DNA of 35,250 bases from RGIG5612 sp045627365 (lineage in GTDB: Bacteria > Bacillota > Clostridia > Lachnospirales > Lachnospiraceae). The stretch is from NCBI GenBank assembly GCA_045627365.1, contig JAZQNN010000002.1, positions 1 to 35,250 on the forward strand, in the 5' to 3' direction. This document shows positions 6,745 through 15,903 of this stretch, piece by piece; the stretch's first letter is position 1, and every line of letters starts with the position of its first letter. The position numbers were made by a program, and so were the translations under genes. Below the pieces are notes generated by a model, which saw only the letters and a program-made list of their open reading frames with translations, searched no databases and was not told the DNA's origin.

Positions 6745-9700
6745 TTGAAAATATACGAATTGGCAAAAGAACTGGGCGTTGATAACAAAGCGATCATCGA
6801 TTTCCTTGTTAAAAGCGGCGTTGAAGTCAAGAGTCATATGAGCAGCATTTCAGATGAAAATGCTGATAAAGTTCGGGCAAAATTTGCCCCTAAGAAAGAA
6901 GTGAAGGGAGTTCAGGCCGTTCCGGTAAATATTCCGGCATCCGCATCGGCTAAAAAGCCTGAAGTTAAGGCTGTAGCACTTCCTGATCACATCATCAAGA
7001 AAGTTGAAGAGGAAAATAAGGCATCTCAGACAGCATCCGAATCAAAATCTGCCGACATCCAGTCTCAGGCAAAGCCCGATGATGCATCAGCTGATGTAAA
7101 GAAGAAAAAGAAGATCGTAGCTGTCCTTAATCCGCAGTACAGCTCATCATCCAAGGGACAGGCTTACGCTCAGAAACAGCAGCAGTCCAAGGGACAGCAG
7201 TCTCGTCCGCAGCCGTCTCAGGACAAGAAGCCTCTTCCAAGTCAGGTACGCCCTGCAAGGGAGAGAAGACCTGATGATTATGAAGAGCAGGCAAAGCGTC
7301 CTCTTCCAAGTCAGGTGCGTCCTGCAAGAGAGAGAAAGCCGGATGATTATGTAGAACCGGAAGTTAAGGAGACCCCTGTAGCTGTAGTTGAGGCCGTTAA
7401 GGAAGAGCCGGCACAGGTCAAGAAACCGGAAGTTAAGGCCGAAGCTGAAGTTAAGGAAATCAAGAAAGCACCGGCTGCTTCTGTTAAGGAAGAAGTTAAG
7501 GAAGAAATCAAGAAAGAAGTTAAGAAAGAAGCAGTAAAAGAACCTGTAAAAGAGCCGGTCAAGAAGGATACTTCTCTTAAAGACGCGACGAGCAAGATCG
7601 TTGCAAAACCGGTCATCCTAGGAAATCTTTCAGCTCAGCAGGAAGCTAAGAAACAGGCTGAAGCGCAGGCAGCTGCAGCTGCACAGGCTCAGAAGCCTCA
7701 GCAGCAGAAAAACTACGGACAGAAGCCTCAGAAGAATAATCCGCAGGGTGGAAGAAACGACAGAAACCAGAATCAAAACCGCAATAATCAGGGCAAACAG
7801 GGCGAAAGCCAGGCTGTTAAATCCTTAAGAGAAAAACTTGTTAAGGGCACAGTTAATCCGGATGACCTGCTTGGAAAGGGCCAACCCGGAGGCAAGCCAC
7901 AGGGCCAGAAAAACGGTTACAATAACCAGAATAAGAACGGTCAGGGCGGTTATTCTAAGGACGGCCAGGATAGTTCAAGACGCCCGGGCGGCAAGCCGCA
8001 GGGACAGCAGGGAGCCGGAAGACAGAGCGCTTCTGCAGCACCTGCCGTTGACACTAAAGGTAACAGCGGAAAGGGCAAAGGCAAGGGCGGCAAGGATAAG
8101 TTCGTTGAGAAGAGCAAGGGCGATAAATTCGATCGTCTTGAGAACGAGCGCGGAGCTACAAGAACATCCAAGGTCGTAGAGACTAAGCCGGAAGAAGAGG
8201 AGATCAAGGTAGTTACTTTGCCTGAGACCATCTCTTTGAAGGATCTTGCGTCTAAGCTTAAGATGCAGCCATCGGCTCTCATCAAGAAGCTCTTCCTTCA
8301 GGGCCAGATCATGACTCTGAATGATATCCTTGATTATGAGGCAGCTGAAGAGATCTGCCTTGGAATGGATATTATTGCCGAGAAAGAGATCGTTATTGAC
8401 CGCGTTGAAGAACTTCTTAAAGAAGAGGAAGAGTCAGAAGACCTTATGGTCAAGAGACCACCTGTTGTCTCCGTAATGGGCCATGTTGACCACGGCAAGA
8501 CATCCTTACTTGACGCGATCAGAAAAACCAGCGTTACATCACGCGAGGCAGGCGGAATCACACAGCATATCGGTGCATACACCGTTATGATCAACGATCA
8601 GTCTATCACATTCCTTGATACACCCGGTCATGAGGCATTTACCGCTATGCGTCTTCGTGGAGCACAGGCAACTGATGTTGCGATCCTTGTAGTTGCGGCT
8701 GATGACGGCGTTATGCCGCAGACAGTAGAAGCGATCAACCACGCAAAAGCGGCCGGCATCCATGTTATCGTTGCAGTAAACAAGATCGATAAGCCGGCAG
8801 CAAATATCGATAAGGTAAAGCAGGAGTTATCAGAACTCGGACTGATCCCGGAGGATTGGGGCGGAAATACCATCTTTGTTCCTGTTTCTGCTAAGACAGG
8901 TCAGGGCATCGAAGAACTCCTTGAGATGGTTATCCTGGATACAGAGATCCTTGAACTCAGAGCAAATCCGAACAGAATGGCCCGTGGCATCGTCATCGAG
9001 GCTAAGCTTGATAAAGGCCGCGGTTCTGTTGCGACCCTTCTTGTACAGAAAGGTACCCTTAAGGTCGGCGATCATGTTGCAATGGGTGAATTCTACGGCA
9101 AAGTACGTTCACTTATCAGCGACAAGGGCGAGCGTATCCAAAAGGCAGGTCCTTCAACTCCTGTTGAAATAACCGGTCTTTCGGGCGTTCCGAACGCAGG
9201 TGATACATTTGTAGCATTTGACAGCGATAAGGATGCTAAGCAGTTTGCACAGGTATTCATCGAGGAGAACAAGAAGAAACTTCTTGCAGGCACAAAGGCC
9301 AAGATGAACCTTAATGACGTATTTGACCAGATGAAGGCCGGCGAACTCAAAGAACTTGCACTTATCATCAAAGCCGATGTTCAGGGCTCTGTTGAGGCGA
9401 TCAGGGAAAGCCTTGAGAAACTTTCCAATGACGAAGTTGTCGTACGCTGCATCCATACGGGTGTCGGTAATGTTTCCGAGTCGGACGCGATCCTTGCATC
9501 TGCATCAAATGCGATCATTATCGCATTCAACGTAAGTGTTAACGCAGACGCACGCGACACCATCGAGCATGAGAAGGTCGACCTTCGCAAGTACAATGTA
9601 ATTTATAACGCTATTGACGATGTAGAAGCAGCCATAAAGGGTATGCTTGCTCCGGTTTACGAGGAAGTTATCTTAGGTCATGTCGAGATCAGACAGACAT

Positions 9701-9957
9701 TCAAGGCTTCTCAGATCGGTATGATAGCAGGTTCATATGTAACAGACGGTATCGTAAAGAGAGATTCCATGGTTCGTCTTTCAAGAGCAGGGGAGCTGCT
9801 GTTTGACGGCCCGATCCAGACTCTTAAGAGATTCAAGGATGACGCTAAAGAAGTTAAGAGCGGCTATGAGTGCGGTATCGTTCTTAAGGGATTCCAGGAT
9901 TTCACCGAGGGTGACGTTATGGAAGTATATGAGATGAAACAGGTCTCAAGGAGCTGA
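6745..9957 (+). CDS. infB: Translation initiation factor IF-2
   Basis: IF-2 is the GTPase that places fMet-tRNA on the 30S subunit and promotes subunit joining. It has an IF2_N domain at the start (KIYELAKELGVDNKAIIDFL), a very long low-complexity linker of roughly 400 residues (KE/EVK-rich, then Q/N/G-rich), a second IF2_N motif, and the GTPase core with GHVDHGKT (residues 581-588 if counted from 6739), DTPGHEAF, NKID and SAK, followed by domains II-IV. The ATG at 6739 is only one base from AGGAGG (6732-6737), too close; the in-frame TTG at 6745 has a 7-base spacing and gives the family-typical N-terminus MKIYELAKEL, so I choose TTG. At about 1070 residues it is long for a Firmicute because of the linker. 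Confidence 0.96.
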   Translation: MKIYELAKELGVDNKAIIDFLVKSGVEVKSHMSSISDENADKVRAKFAPKKEVKGVQAVPVNIPASASAKKPEVKAVALPDHIIKKVEEENKASQTASESKSADIQSQAKPDDASADVKKKKKIVAVLNPQYSSSSKGQAYAQKQQQSKGQQSRPQPSQDKKPLPSQVRPARERRPDDYEEQAKRPLPSQVRPARERKPDDYVEPEVKETPVAVVEAVKEEPAQVKKPEVKAEAEVKEIKKAPAASVKEEVKEEIKKEVKKEAVKEPVKEPVKKDTSLKDATSKIVAKPVILGNLSAQQEAKKQAEAQAAAAAQAQKPQQQKNYGQKPQKNNPQGGRNDRNQNQNRNNQGKQGESQAVKSLREKLVKGTVNPDDLLGKGQPGGKPQGQKNGYNNQNKNGQGGYSKDGQDSSRRPGGKPQGQQGAGRQSASAAPAVDTKGNSGKGKGKGGKDKFVEKSKGDKFDRLENERGATRTSKVVETKPEEEEIKVVTLPETISLKDLASKLKMQPSALIKKLFLQGQIMTLNDILDYEAAEEICLGMDIIAEKEIVIDRVEELLKEEEESEDLMVKRPPVVSVMGHVDHGKTSLLDAIRKTSVTSREAGGITQHIGAYTVMINDQSITFLDTPGHEAFTAMRLRGAQATDVAILVVAADDGVMPQTVEAINHAKAAGIHVIVAVNKIDKPAANIDKVKQELSELGLIPEDWGGNTIFVPVSAKTGQGIEELLEMVILDTEILELRANPNRMARGIVIEAKLDKGRGSVATLLVQKGTLKVGDHVAMGEFYGKVRSLISDKGERIQKAGPSTPVEITGLSGVPNAGDTFVAFDSDKDAKQFAQVFIEENKKKLLAGTKAKMNLNDVFDQMKAGELKELALIIKADVQGSVEAIRESLEKLSNDEVVVRCIHTGVGNVSESDAILASASNAIIIAFNVSVNADARDTIEHEKVDLRKYNVIYNAIDDVEAAIKGMLAPVYEEVILGHVEIRQTFKASQIGMIAGSYVTDGIVKRDSMVRLSRAGELLFDGPIQTLKRFKDDAKEVKSGYECGIVLKGFQDFTEGDVMEVYEMKQVSRS
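7231..7350 (+). repeat. Two-copy 51-bp direct repeat within the IF-2 linker
   Basis: Units 7231-7281 and 7300-7350 encode PLPSQVRPARERRPDDY and PLPSQVRPARERKPDDY, separated by 18 bases. The units are near-identical in DNA, indicating a recent in-frame duplication in a disordered region. Confidence 0.85.
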
Positions 9958-9961
9958 ATAC

Positions 9962-10312
9962 ATGAAGAAAAATTCAGTCAAAAATGTAAGAATCAACAGT
10001 GAGGTCCAGAAAGAACTGTCCCGCATTATCAGGGACAGCAAGGACCCGCGTATACACCCTTTGACAAGTGTCGTAGCAGTTGAAGTCGCAACTGACCTTA
10101 AGACCTGCAAGGCGTATGTTTCGGTCATGGGAACGGATGAGGACAGAGCAAAGACCCTGGAAGGTCTTAAATCCGCTTCGGGATTTATCCGCAGAGAACT
10201 GGCAAATACCGTCAATCTCAGAAATACTCCGGAGATCACGTTCATTATGGATTCATCCATCGAAGACGCTATCCGCCTGACCAAACTGATTGATGAGGTA
10301 AATAAGAAATGA
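9962..10312 (+). CDS. rbfA: Ribosome-binding factor A
   Basis: RbfA binds the immature 30S subunit and helps 16S rRNA 5'-end maturation, notably in the cold. The 116-residue single KH-like domain protein shows NSEVQKELSRIIRDSKDPRI, VVAVEVATDLKTCKAYVSV and the late block ITFIMDSSIEDAIRLTKLID, all typical. The ATG is 4 bases after the infB stop with AAGGAG (9948-9953) 8 bases upstream. The end overlaps nrnA by 4 bases (ATGA). Confidence 0.95.
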   Translation: MKKNSVKNVRINSEVQKELSRIIRDSKDPRIHPLTSVVAVEVATDLKTCKAYVSVMGTDEDRAKTLEGLKSASGFIRRELANTVNLRNTPEITFIMDSSIEDAIRLTKLIDEVNKK

Positions 10313-11253
10313 TCATTGACGGACTGCTGGAAGGCGTAAAAAATCTTGCTATCAGCGGACATATTCGCCCGGATGGGGATAGTGTGGGCTCAGGGCTTGC
10401 GCTTTATAATTACGTGAAGAAGAATTACCCTGAGATCGACGTGGTTTTCTTCCTTGAAAAACCAACCGGCAAGCTGGCCTTTATTGACGGTTATGACCGG
10501 ATCAACAGCACATATGAGTATGACAAGGTTGCTGATCTTTTTGTATCGATCGATGTGGGCAGCAAAGACCGCCTTGGAAATGCTGAGAAGTTCTTTGATG
10601 AGGCACGTCATACAGTATGTATCGACCATCACCTCAGCAATGTGGGATATGCTGATGAGAATTTTATTTTCCCGGATGCGTCCTCTGCATGTGAAGTGCT
10701 TTATGGCATGCTGGATCCTGATAAGATCGACAAGAATATCGCAACGGCACTTTATACCGGTATCATATACGATTCATGCGTGTTCAAGTATCCGTCAACT
10801 TCTCCGTATACCATGCAGATCGCAGGTCATCTTATGGAGTATGGTCTTGACACGGAATTCATCATTGATCAGAGCTTTTACGCCAAGACATTCAATGAGA
10901 ACAGGATCTTCGGATATGCCGTTTACAAGAGCTGCCAGGCGTATGATGGCAAACTTGTGTACAGCTGGATCGATATGAAGGAACTTGATGATTTCGGAGT
11001 TTCAAACACTGAACTTGAAAATATCGTATCTCAGCTTAAGCTTACAAAAGGAGCAGTTTGCTCATTTTTCATGCATGAGAATAAGCCGGGCGTTTACAAG
11101 ATAAGCTTCAGGTCCAACGAGCCTGTTGACGTTTCTGAAATAGCTGCAAGGTTCGGTGGCGGAGGGCACGCAAGGGCATCTGCATGCACAATGGAAGGAA
11201 CGGCAAATGAATGCCTTAAGAGGGCGATCGACGCATTTGCTGATGTATTATGA
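10309..11253 (+). CDS. nrnA: DHH-family oligoribonuclease / pAp phosphatase NrnA
   Basis: NrnA-type enzymes degrade nano-RNAs and dephosphorylate 3'-phosphoadenosine 5'-phosphate in bacteria lacking Orn. The 314-residue protein has the DHH motifs: GHIRPDGDSVGS (His18, Asp22, Asp24), SIDVGSKDRLG (Asp82) and CIDHHLSN (Asp106-His107-His108), then a DHHA1 domain with FGGGGHARASAC (His287). These are all predicted metal- or substrate-binding residues, so the enzyme looks intact. It overlaps rbfA and truB by 4 bases each, which points to translational coupling. The rbfA-nrnA-truB order is common in Firmicutes. Confidence 0.93.
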   Translation: MIIDGLLEGVKNLAISGHIRPDGDSVGSGLALYNYVKKNYPEIDVVFFLEKPTGKLAFIDGYDRINSTYEYDKVADLFVSIDVGSKDRLGNAEKFFDEARHTVCIDHHLSNVGYADENFIFPDASSACEVLYGMLDPDKIDKNIATALYTGIIYDSCVFKYPSTSPYTMQIAGHLMEYGLDTEFIIDQSFYAKTFNENRIFGYAVYKSCQAYDGKLVYSWIDMKELDDFGVSNTELENIVSQLKLTKGAVCSFFMHENKPGVYKISFRSNEPVDVSEIAARFGGGGHARASACTMEGTANECLKRAIDAFADVL

Positions 11254-12173
11254 TCGGTGTTCTGAATATTTACAAAGAAAAAGGACTGACTTCTTTCAAG
11301 GTCGTTGCCATAATAAGGCGGCTGACCGGAGAAAAGAAAGTCGGACATACCGGCACTCTTGATCCGGACGCGACCGGAGTGCTCCCCGTTTGTATAGGAA
11401 GAGCAACCAAACTTGTGGGGCAGCTTACGGATACTGACAAAGAGTACAGGGCCGTTATGCTGCTTGGCAGGAAAACTGATACGCAGGATATTTCGGGACA
11501 GATCCTTGAAGAAATGTCACAGGAAAGTATCAGAAGGGCTTTCGACAGAGAAAGACTTTTTGAGGCATTTAAGGCGCATACAGGCCAGATAGAACAGCTT
11601 CCGCCCATGTATTCGGCCGTTAAAGTCGATGGTGTTAAGCTGGTCGATGCTGCACGAAAGGGACGCGAGGTAGAGCGCACGCCCAGGAAGGCAACTATTT
11701 ATTCGATCGAAGATATCGTGGTCGACGAAGAGACTTACGAAATATCTTTCACAGTCGCCTGCTCAAAAGGAACTTATATCAGGACTTTGTGCGAGGATAT
11801 CGGTGATATGATCGGTATTCCGGCATGTATGAAGGAACTTGAAAGAACAAAGGCTGCCGGTTTTACCCTTGAAGATACGATCACTCTTGACGAAGCCAGA
11901 AAATACGCGGCAGAGGGAACGCTCGAAGAGCGGCTGATACCGGTGGACAGTCTTTTTGGGTCATATGGACAAATAGTTGTAAATGCTGACGCGGTTCGGC
12001 GTCTGGTTTTCGGCAACTGGATGTTTGATGAGGATATTGACCGGACAATGAGTGAACCTAAGCCCGCCGGCTCCGCGGTTTTCCGTGTCTATGACAAAGA
12101 AGGTAATTTCTACGCGCTTTACAGGTATGACAGCGCGGATGACTGCTATAAAGCAGAAAAAATGTTTGTATAA
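11250..12173 (+). CDS. truB: tRNA pseudouridine(55) synthase TruB
   Basis: TruB forms pseudouridine 55 in the T-loop of most elongator tRNAs. The 307-residue protein carries KVGHTGTLDPDATGVLPV with the predicted catalytic Asp38, the KEYRAVMLLGRKTDTQD block, and GTYIRTLCEDIG, and it ends with a small C-terminal domain. The start has no clear Shine-Dalgarno and overlaps the nrnA stop, so translation probably depends on coupling. ribF begins on the very next base after the stop. Confidence 0.95.
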   Translation: MIGVLNIYKEKGLTSFKVVAIIRRLTGEKKVGHTGTLDPDATGVLPVCIGRATKLVGQLTDTDKEYRAVMLLGRKTDTQDISGQILEEMSQESIRRAFDRERLFEAFKAHTGQIEQLPPMYSAVKVDGVKLVDAARKGREVERTPRKATIYSIEDIVVDEETYEISFTVACSKGTYIRTLCEDIGDMIGIPACMKELERTKAAGFTLEDTITLDEARKYAAEGTLEERLIPVDSLFGSYGQIVVNADAVRRLVFGNWMFDEDIDRTMSEPKPAGSAVFRVYDKEGNFYALYRYDSADDCYKAEKMFV

Positions 12174-13103
12174 ATGCAATATATATCTGATATCTCGGAT
12201 CTGAAATTAAAGAACTCCATAGTTACGCTTGGCAAATTCGACGGCAACCATTTAGGCCACCGCCTTCTTTTCGGCAACGCTGTTTCATTGAAAGAACCCG
12301 GTGACAGCGTTGTTATTTTCACATTCAATATTCAGCCAATGACATTGATTTCAGGTCATAAAGAGAAAACTATCGTTTCTGCCGGAGAGCGAAGCAAAAT
12401 CAGCTATCCGGAAGGCGTCGATATGGTGATCGAGTTTCCGTTTACCGAAAAGGCAAGACAGACAACGGCAGAGGATTTTGTGAAAGATATCCTTGTTGAC
12501 AAACTCGGAATAAAGGCTGTTGTATGCGGAAATGATTTTAGATTCGGAAGGGACCGCTTGGGAACGCCGGAACTTCTTCGGGAGCTTGGCGAAAAATACG
12601 GTTTTGATTGTGTTGTTTTTGATAAGCTTCAATTTGACGGGGCAGATATTAGCTCAACTGCGATCAAGGCAGCGATCGAGCAAGGACGAATGAGCGATGT
12701 AAAGGCGATGATGGGGCAGCCGTACTCAATTTCAGGAACCATAAAAAAGGGTAAAAGCCTCGGAAGGACACTGGGCTTTCCGACGATAAACATGGACGTT
12801 CCGGAAGACAAAGTGCTTCCGCCAAGAGGCGTTTACGCAACAAAAACCGTTATCAACGGGCAGACTTTTTCAAGCATTTCAAATATCGGTGTCAGACCGA
12901 CTGTCGAAGACGGGGCTCCGGAGAATCTGGAGACGTATATCATTGATTTTCAGGGGGATATATACGGAGAGGATGCAGAAGTTTTCTTCCTCGAATTCAT
13001 CAGATCCGAGAAGAAATTTGATTCTGTAGAAGACCTGAAAAAACAGGTTCTGGAAGACATCAACAAAGTTATAAATAAAGGAGAACAATTTGAGCGCATT
13101 TGA
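12174..13103 (+). CDS. ribF: Bifunctional riboflavin kinase / FMN adenylyltransferase RibF
   Basis: RibF converts riboflavin to FMN and then to FAD. The 309-residue protein has an N-terminal nucleotidyltransferase domain with the GKFDGNHLGH motif (20-29; the usual form is GxFDGxHxGH) and CGNDFRFGRDRLG, and a C-terminal riboflavin kinase domain with GRTLGFPTINM (about 197-207) and PPRGVYA. The ATG directly abuts the truB stop (TAAATG) without a visible ribosome site, which suggests termination-reinitiation. The last 14 bases overlap the following transporter gene. The truB-ribF order is typical of many bacteria. Confidence 0.95.
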   Translation: MQYISDISDLKLKNSIVTLGKFDGNHLGHRLLFGNAVSLKEPGDSVVIFTFNIQPMTLISGHKEKTIVSAGERSKISYPEGVDMVIEFPFTEKARQTTAEDFVKDILVDKLGIKAVVCGNDFRFGRDRLGTPELLRELGEKYGFDCVVFDKLQFDGADISSTAIKAAIEQGRMSDVKAMMGQPYSISGTIKKGKSLGRTLGFPTINMDVPEDKVLPPRGVYATKTVINGQTFSSISNIGVRPTVEDGAPENLETYIIDFQGDIYGEDAEVFFLEFIRSEKKFDSVEDLKKQVLEDINKVINKGEQFERI

Positions 13104-14775
13104 TATTTTTAATTTGCTGGGTGGAATAGCGCTGTTCCTGTTCGGAATGCAGATGATGAGCGACGGACTTGAGCGTGCAGCCGGTTCCAAGATGAGACAG
13201 ATACTCGAAAGTCTCACGAAAAACAGGCTGATAGGCACTCTTGTCGGCGTTGCGATCACTGCAATTATTCAGTCTTCATCCGCGGTAACGGCAACGGTCG
13301 TTTCTTTCGTTAATGCCGGTCTTATGGACCTGGCTCAGTCGGTCGGCGTTATCTTCGGTGCAAATATCGGTACATCAGTTACCGGTCAGCTCATGGCATT
13401 CAAGCTGGATGAGTTCGCACCTTTGATCATTGCCGTTGCAACGATCTGTTATCTCTTCCTCAAAAAGGATATCGTTAAGAGAATTGCCTTTGTTGTCTTA
13501 GGTTTTGGCGTGCTGTTCCTGGGCCTTGGAATGATGAAAAGCGCAATGAGCACGCTTGCTTCTTCGCCTTCAGTAATGGGCGCGATAGAGAACGCAAGCA
13601 ATCCGTTCCTGCTTGTTTTTATCGGCCTTGTGATCACAGCGATAATCCAAAGCAATTCTGCTGTAACAGGTATATTGATCGGTATGTCAGCGTCTGGTCT
13701 TATTTCGCTTGACGCCTGTTTCTACGTTATCCTGGGAAGTAATATCGGCGCCTGTGTTACGGCGATCATTGCCAGTCTTAACGGCAACAGAAAATCCAAG
13801 AGAGCAGCGCTGATCCATCTGTTCTTCAATATCATAGGAACGATCATTATTTTCATTCTCCTTACATTCCTTAAGGAGCCGATCACTAAGTTCATCCTTA
13901 TGCTTTCACCGGGCGAAACATCTGAGATTGTAGCGTCACGTGCTGTCGCAATGGCCAATACGGTCTTCCGTGTGTTCAACGTAATCATAATGTTCCCGTT
14001 TGCCAACGGACTTGTCAAACTTACTCAGCTTGTGATCCCGGTCAAAGACCATTCCAATGATGTGGAAGATTATTCCAAACTCAAATTTGTCGGCGATAAT
14101 ACACTTACATCTCCTTCAGTTGCGATGGTATCCACAGCCAACGAGATCGAGCGTATCGGAAAACACGCTTTCGAGAACCTTGAGATGGCAGTTGAAGGAC
14201 TTTTAAACAGAGACGATTCGAAGCTTCCGGTTATCACCAAGAACGAAGATGAGATCGATGTCCTTACCAGTCAGCTTCAGGAGTATATGGTCAAAGTCAC
14301 CCAGATGCGGATACCTATCGCCGATCAGCAAAGGATAAGCGGTTATTTCCATACGATCATCGATATTGAGCGCTTAAGCGACCACGCCATGAATATTGCG
14401 GAGTCTGGAAGAGATGTTATCAAATATAATGTCAAATTCTCTAAAAACGGTATGGAAGAACTTGATGAAATGTGCCACAAAGCTCTTTATGCCGTTAAGC
14501 AGGCACTTGAGATATTCATAAACAGAGACACTTCCAAGCTCAGGGACTTCATGAAAGTCGAAGAGCAGATGGATGCTCTGGAAAAGAAATACCAGGCTAA
14601 CCATATCAAACGTATGACACAGGGCGTTTGCTCGCCTAAGTCGGGCATGTTTGCCGACATTCTTTCCAACCTTGAAAGAATCGGTGACCTTGCTGTCAAT
14701 ATCGCATTCTCGATCGGTACTGTCGGTACTGACGCGGAAATTGAAAAATACCTGGAGAGCATTCCGGAGAATTAA
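13090..14775 (+). CDS. Na/Pi-cotransporter family protein with PhoU-like C-terminus
   Basis: This 561-residue membrane protein belongs to the NptA/YjbB-type Na+/phosphate cotransporter II-related family. Residues 1-320 hold about eight to nine membrane segments with the two inverted repeats marked by QSSSA (Gln61-Ala65) and QSNSA (from Gln187); residues 340-561 form a soluble helical PhoU-like domain (YFHTIIDIERLSDHAMNIAE and ILSNLERIGDLAVNIAFSI). The direction of phosphate movement cannot be read from sequence. The start is TTG with AAAGGAG 6 bases upstream, inside the ribF coding end, so it is co-translated with the translation operon. An ATG start would lose the first membrane segment. Confidence 0.9.
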   Translation: MSAFDIFNLLGGIALFLFGMQMMSDGLERAAGSKMRQILESLTKNRLIGTLVGVAITAIIQSSSAVTATVVSFVNAGLMDLAQSVGVIFGANIGTSVTGQLMAFKLDEFAPLIIAVATICYLFLKKDIVKRIAFVVLGFGVLFLGLGMMKSAMSTLASSPSVMGAIENASNPFLLVFIGLVITAIIQSNSAVTGILIGMSASGLISLDACFYVILGSNIGACVTAIIASLNGNRKSKRAALIHLFFNIIGTIIIFILLTFLKEPITKFILMLSPGETSEIVASRAVAMANTVFRVFNVIIMFPFANGLVKLTQLVIPVKDHSNDVEDYSKLKFVGDNTLTSPSVAMVSTANEIERIGKHAFENLEMAVEGLLNRDDSKLPVITKNEDEIDVLTSQLQEYMVKVTQMRIPIADQQRISGYFHTIIDIERLSDHAMNIAESGRDVIKYNVKFSKNGMEELDEMCHKALYAVKQALEIFINRDTSKLRDFMKVEEQMDALEKKYQANHIKRMTQGVCSPKSGMFADILSNLERIGDLAVNIAFSIGTVGTDAEIEKYLESIPEN

Positions 14776-14777
14776 TA

Positions 14778-15710
14778 ATGAGCATTCAGTTAAGGAACTC
14801 AGCACTGCTGGTTCTGACATCAGTTATATGGGGCATTTCCTTTGTCGTCCAAAGCGTCGGCGGCAACGATGTCGGGCCCTTCACTTTTAATTGCATCAGA
14901 CTTTTGCTGGGAGCACTTGTTGTATATCTTGCAACCTTGGTATTAAAAAAGACCAACCTCACAAAAAAGCCTGAGAACAGAGAGGCTGTAAAGAAGCAAT
15001 GGATCGCCGGAATAGTCTGCGGAATACTTTTAGGCTTCGCAACTAATTCACAACAGCTGGCGATAATTAATACAACAACAGGCAAAGCAGGCTTCCTTAC
15101 CGCTACTTACATCCTGATGGTGCCTATCATCGGTCTTTTCTTTAAAAACAAGTGTCCGTGGAACGTATGGGTCTCGGTTGCTATCGCGCTTGCAGGACTG
15201 TATTTCCTGTGTATAAATGGGGCTTTCAGGCTTGATACGTATGATATACTGCTTCTTCTGTGCGCATTGCTTTTTGCAGGGCAGATCATTGCAATAGATA
15301 AACTGGGACCTGAGGTCGACAGCCTCAGAATGGCGGCCATAGAGTTCCTTATTGCGGGAATAATATCTTTGCCGTTAATGATCGCAGTTGAAATAGTTCC
15401 TTTCGAGGGCGGATTCGCAGCATTCCTTGGCCGGTTTACGAATCTTAATATCTGGCTGAACCTGGCTTATATGGGCTTTTTAAGCTGCGGAGTCGCATAT
15501 ACGCTGCAGATAGTTGCTCAAAAAGGAGTGAATCCGACGATCGCATCGCTTCTTATGAGCCTTGAAGCTGTTTTTTCGCTTCTTTCAGGTTGGGTGTTCC
15601 TGAAGCAGCATCTTGCCGGCAGGGAACTGATCGGCTGCGGACTTATGTTTGTGGCGATTTGTCTGTCACAGATATCTTTTGCGCCAAAAGGAAAAAACAG
15701 TAAGTTCTGA
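14778..15710 (+). CDS. EamA/DMT-superfamily permease
   Basis: The 310-residue protein has about ten hydrophobic segments arranged as two EamA repeats. The first begins with ALLVLTSVIWGISFVVQSV, the typical DMT N-terminus; the repeat 2 signature is GFLSCGVAYTLQIVAQKG, followed by ASLLMSLEAVFSLLSGW. Substrates in this family range from amino acids to other metabolites, and none can be predicted here. GGAG (14766-14769) lies 8 bases before the ATG, which is 2 bases after the preceding stop, so this is the last gene of the operon. No hairpin terminator follows before the tRNA promoter. Confidence 0.9.
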   Translation: MSIQLRNSALLVLTSVIWGISFVVQSVGGNDVGPFTFNCIRLLLGALVVYLATLVLKKTNLTKKPENREAVKKQWIAGIVCGILLGFATNSQQLAIINTTTGKAGFLTATYILMVPIIGLFFKNKCPWNVWVSVAIALAGLYFLCINGAFRLDTYDILLLLCALLFAGQIIAIDKLGPEVDSLRMAAIEFLIAGIISLPLMIAVEIVPFEGGFAAFLGRFTNLNIWLNLAYMGFLSCGVAYTLQIVAQKGVNPTIASLLMSLEAVFSLLSGWVFLKQHLAGRELIGCGLMFVAICLSQISFAPKGKNSKF

Positions 15711-15739
15711 TTGATAATTTGATTTTGTTTTGCTAAAAT
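15711..15739 (+). promoter_or_regulatory. Promoter of tRNA-Gly
   Basis: TTGATA (15711-15716), 17-base spacer, TAAAAT (15734-15739), with TGC directly before it. It starts at the base after the EamA-type gene's stop, so the tRNA is independently transcribed. Confidence 0.8.
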
Positions 15740-15750
15740 GATTAAGCTCC

Positions 15751-15821
15751 GCGGGGTTAGTACATCGGTAGTACACCGGCTTCCCAAGCCGGGGAGGCGG
15801 GTTCGATTCCCGTACCCCGCT
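15751..15821 (+). tRNA. tRNA-Gly, anticodon CCC
   Basis: A full cloverleaf can be drawn: acceptor GCGGGGT with ACCCCGC, D arm GTAC/GTAC, anticodon stem CCGGC/GCCGG around the loop TTCCCAA (anticodon CCC, 15783-15785), a short variable loop, and the T arm GCGGG-TTCGATT-CCCGT. The discriminator base is T, as expected for bacterial tRNA-Gly. It reads GGG codons. The CCA end is not encoded. It has its own promoter and terminator. Confidence 0.96.
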
Positions 15822-15834
15822 TACCATACAGCTT

Positions 15835-15868
15835 GCACCTTTTGGCAGACCGAAGGGTGCTTTTATTT
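15835..15868 (+). terminator. Terminator after tRNA-Gly
   Basis: GCACCTTTTGG (15835-15845) pairs with CCGAAGGGTGC (15850-15860) over 11 bp including two G-T pairs, with a CAGA loop, followed by TTTTATTTT. Confidence 0.88.
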
Positions 15869-15885
15869 TGAGATGATTGTTTTAT

Positions 15886-15901
15886 CGCATTAACGCATTA
15901 A
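15886..15901 (+). repeat. Tandem CGCATTAA pair before azlC
   Basis: CGCATTAA occurs twice head-to-tail (15886-15893 and 15894-15901), two bases before the chosen azlC ATG and where a ribosome site would be expected. It could be a regulator site or chance. Confidence 0.35.
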
Positions 15902-15903
15902 AA

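Noticed and set aside
7231..7350. Tandem repeat as a CRISPR or mobile-element signal
   Set aside because: The repeat is in frame, has two copies only, and belongs to the IF-2 disordered linker.
7838..8179. 113-codon plus-strand frame inside the infB linker
   Set aside because: Alternative frame of a low-complexity GC-richer tract; Arg/Ala-rich composition is a by-product.
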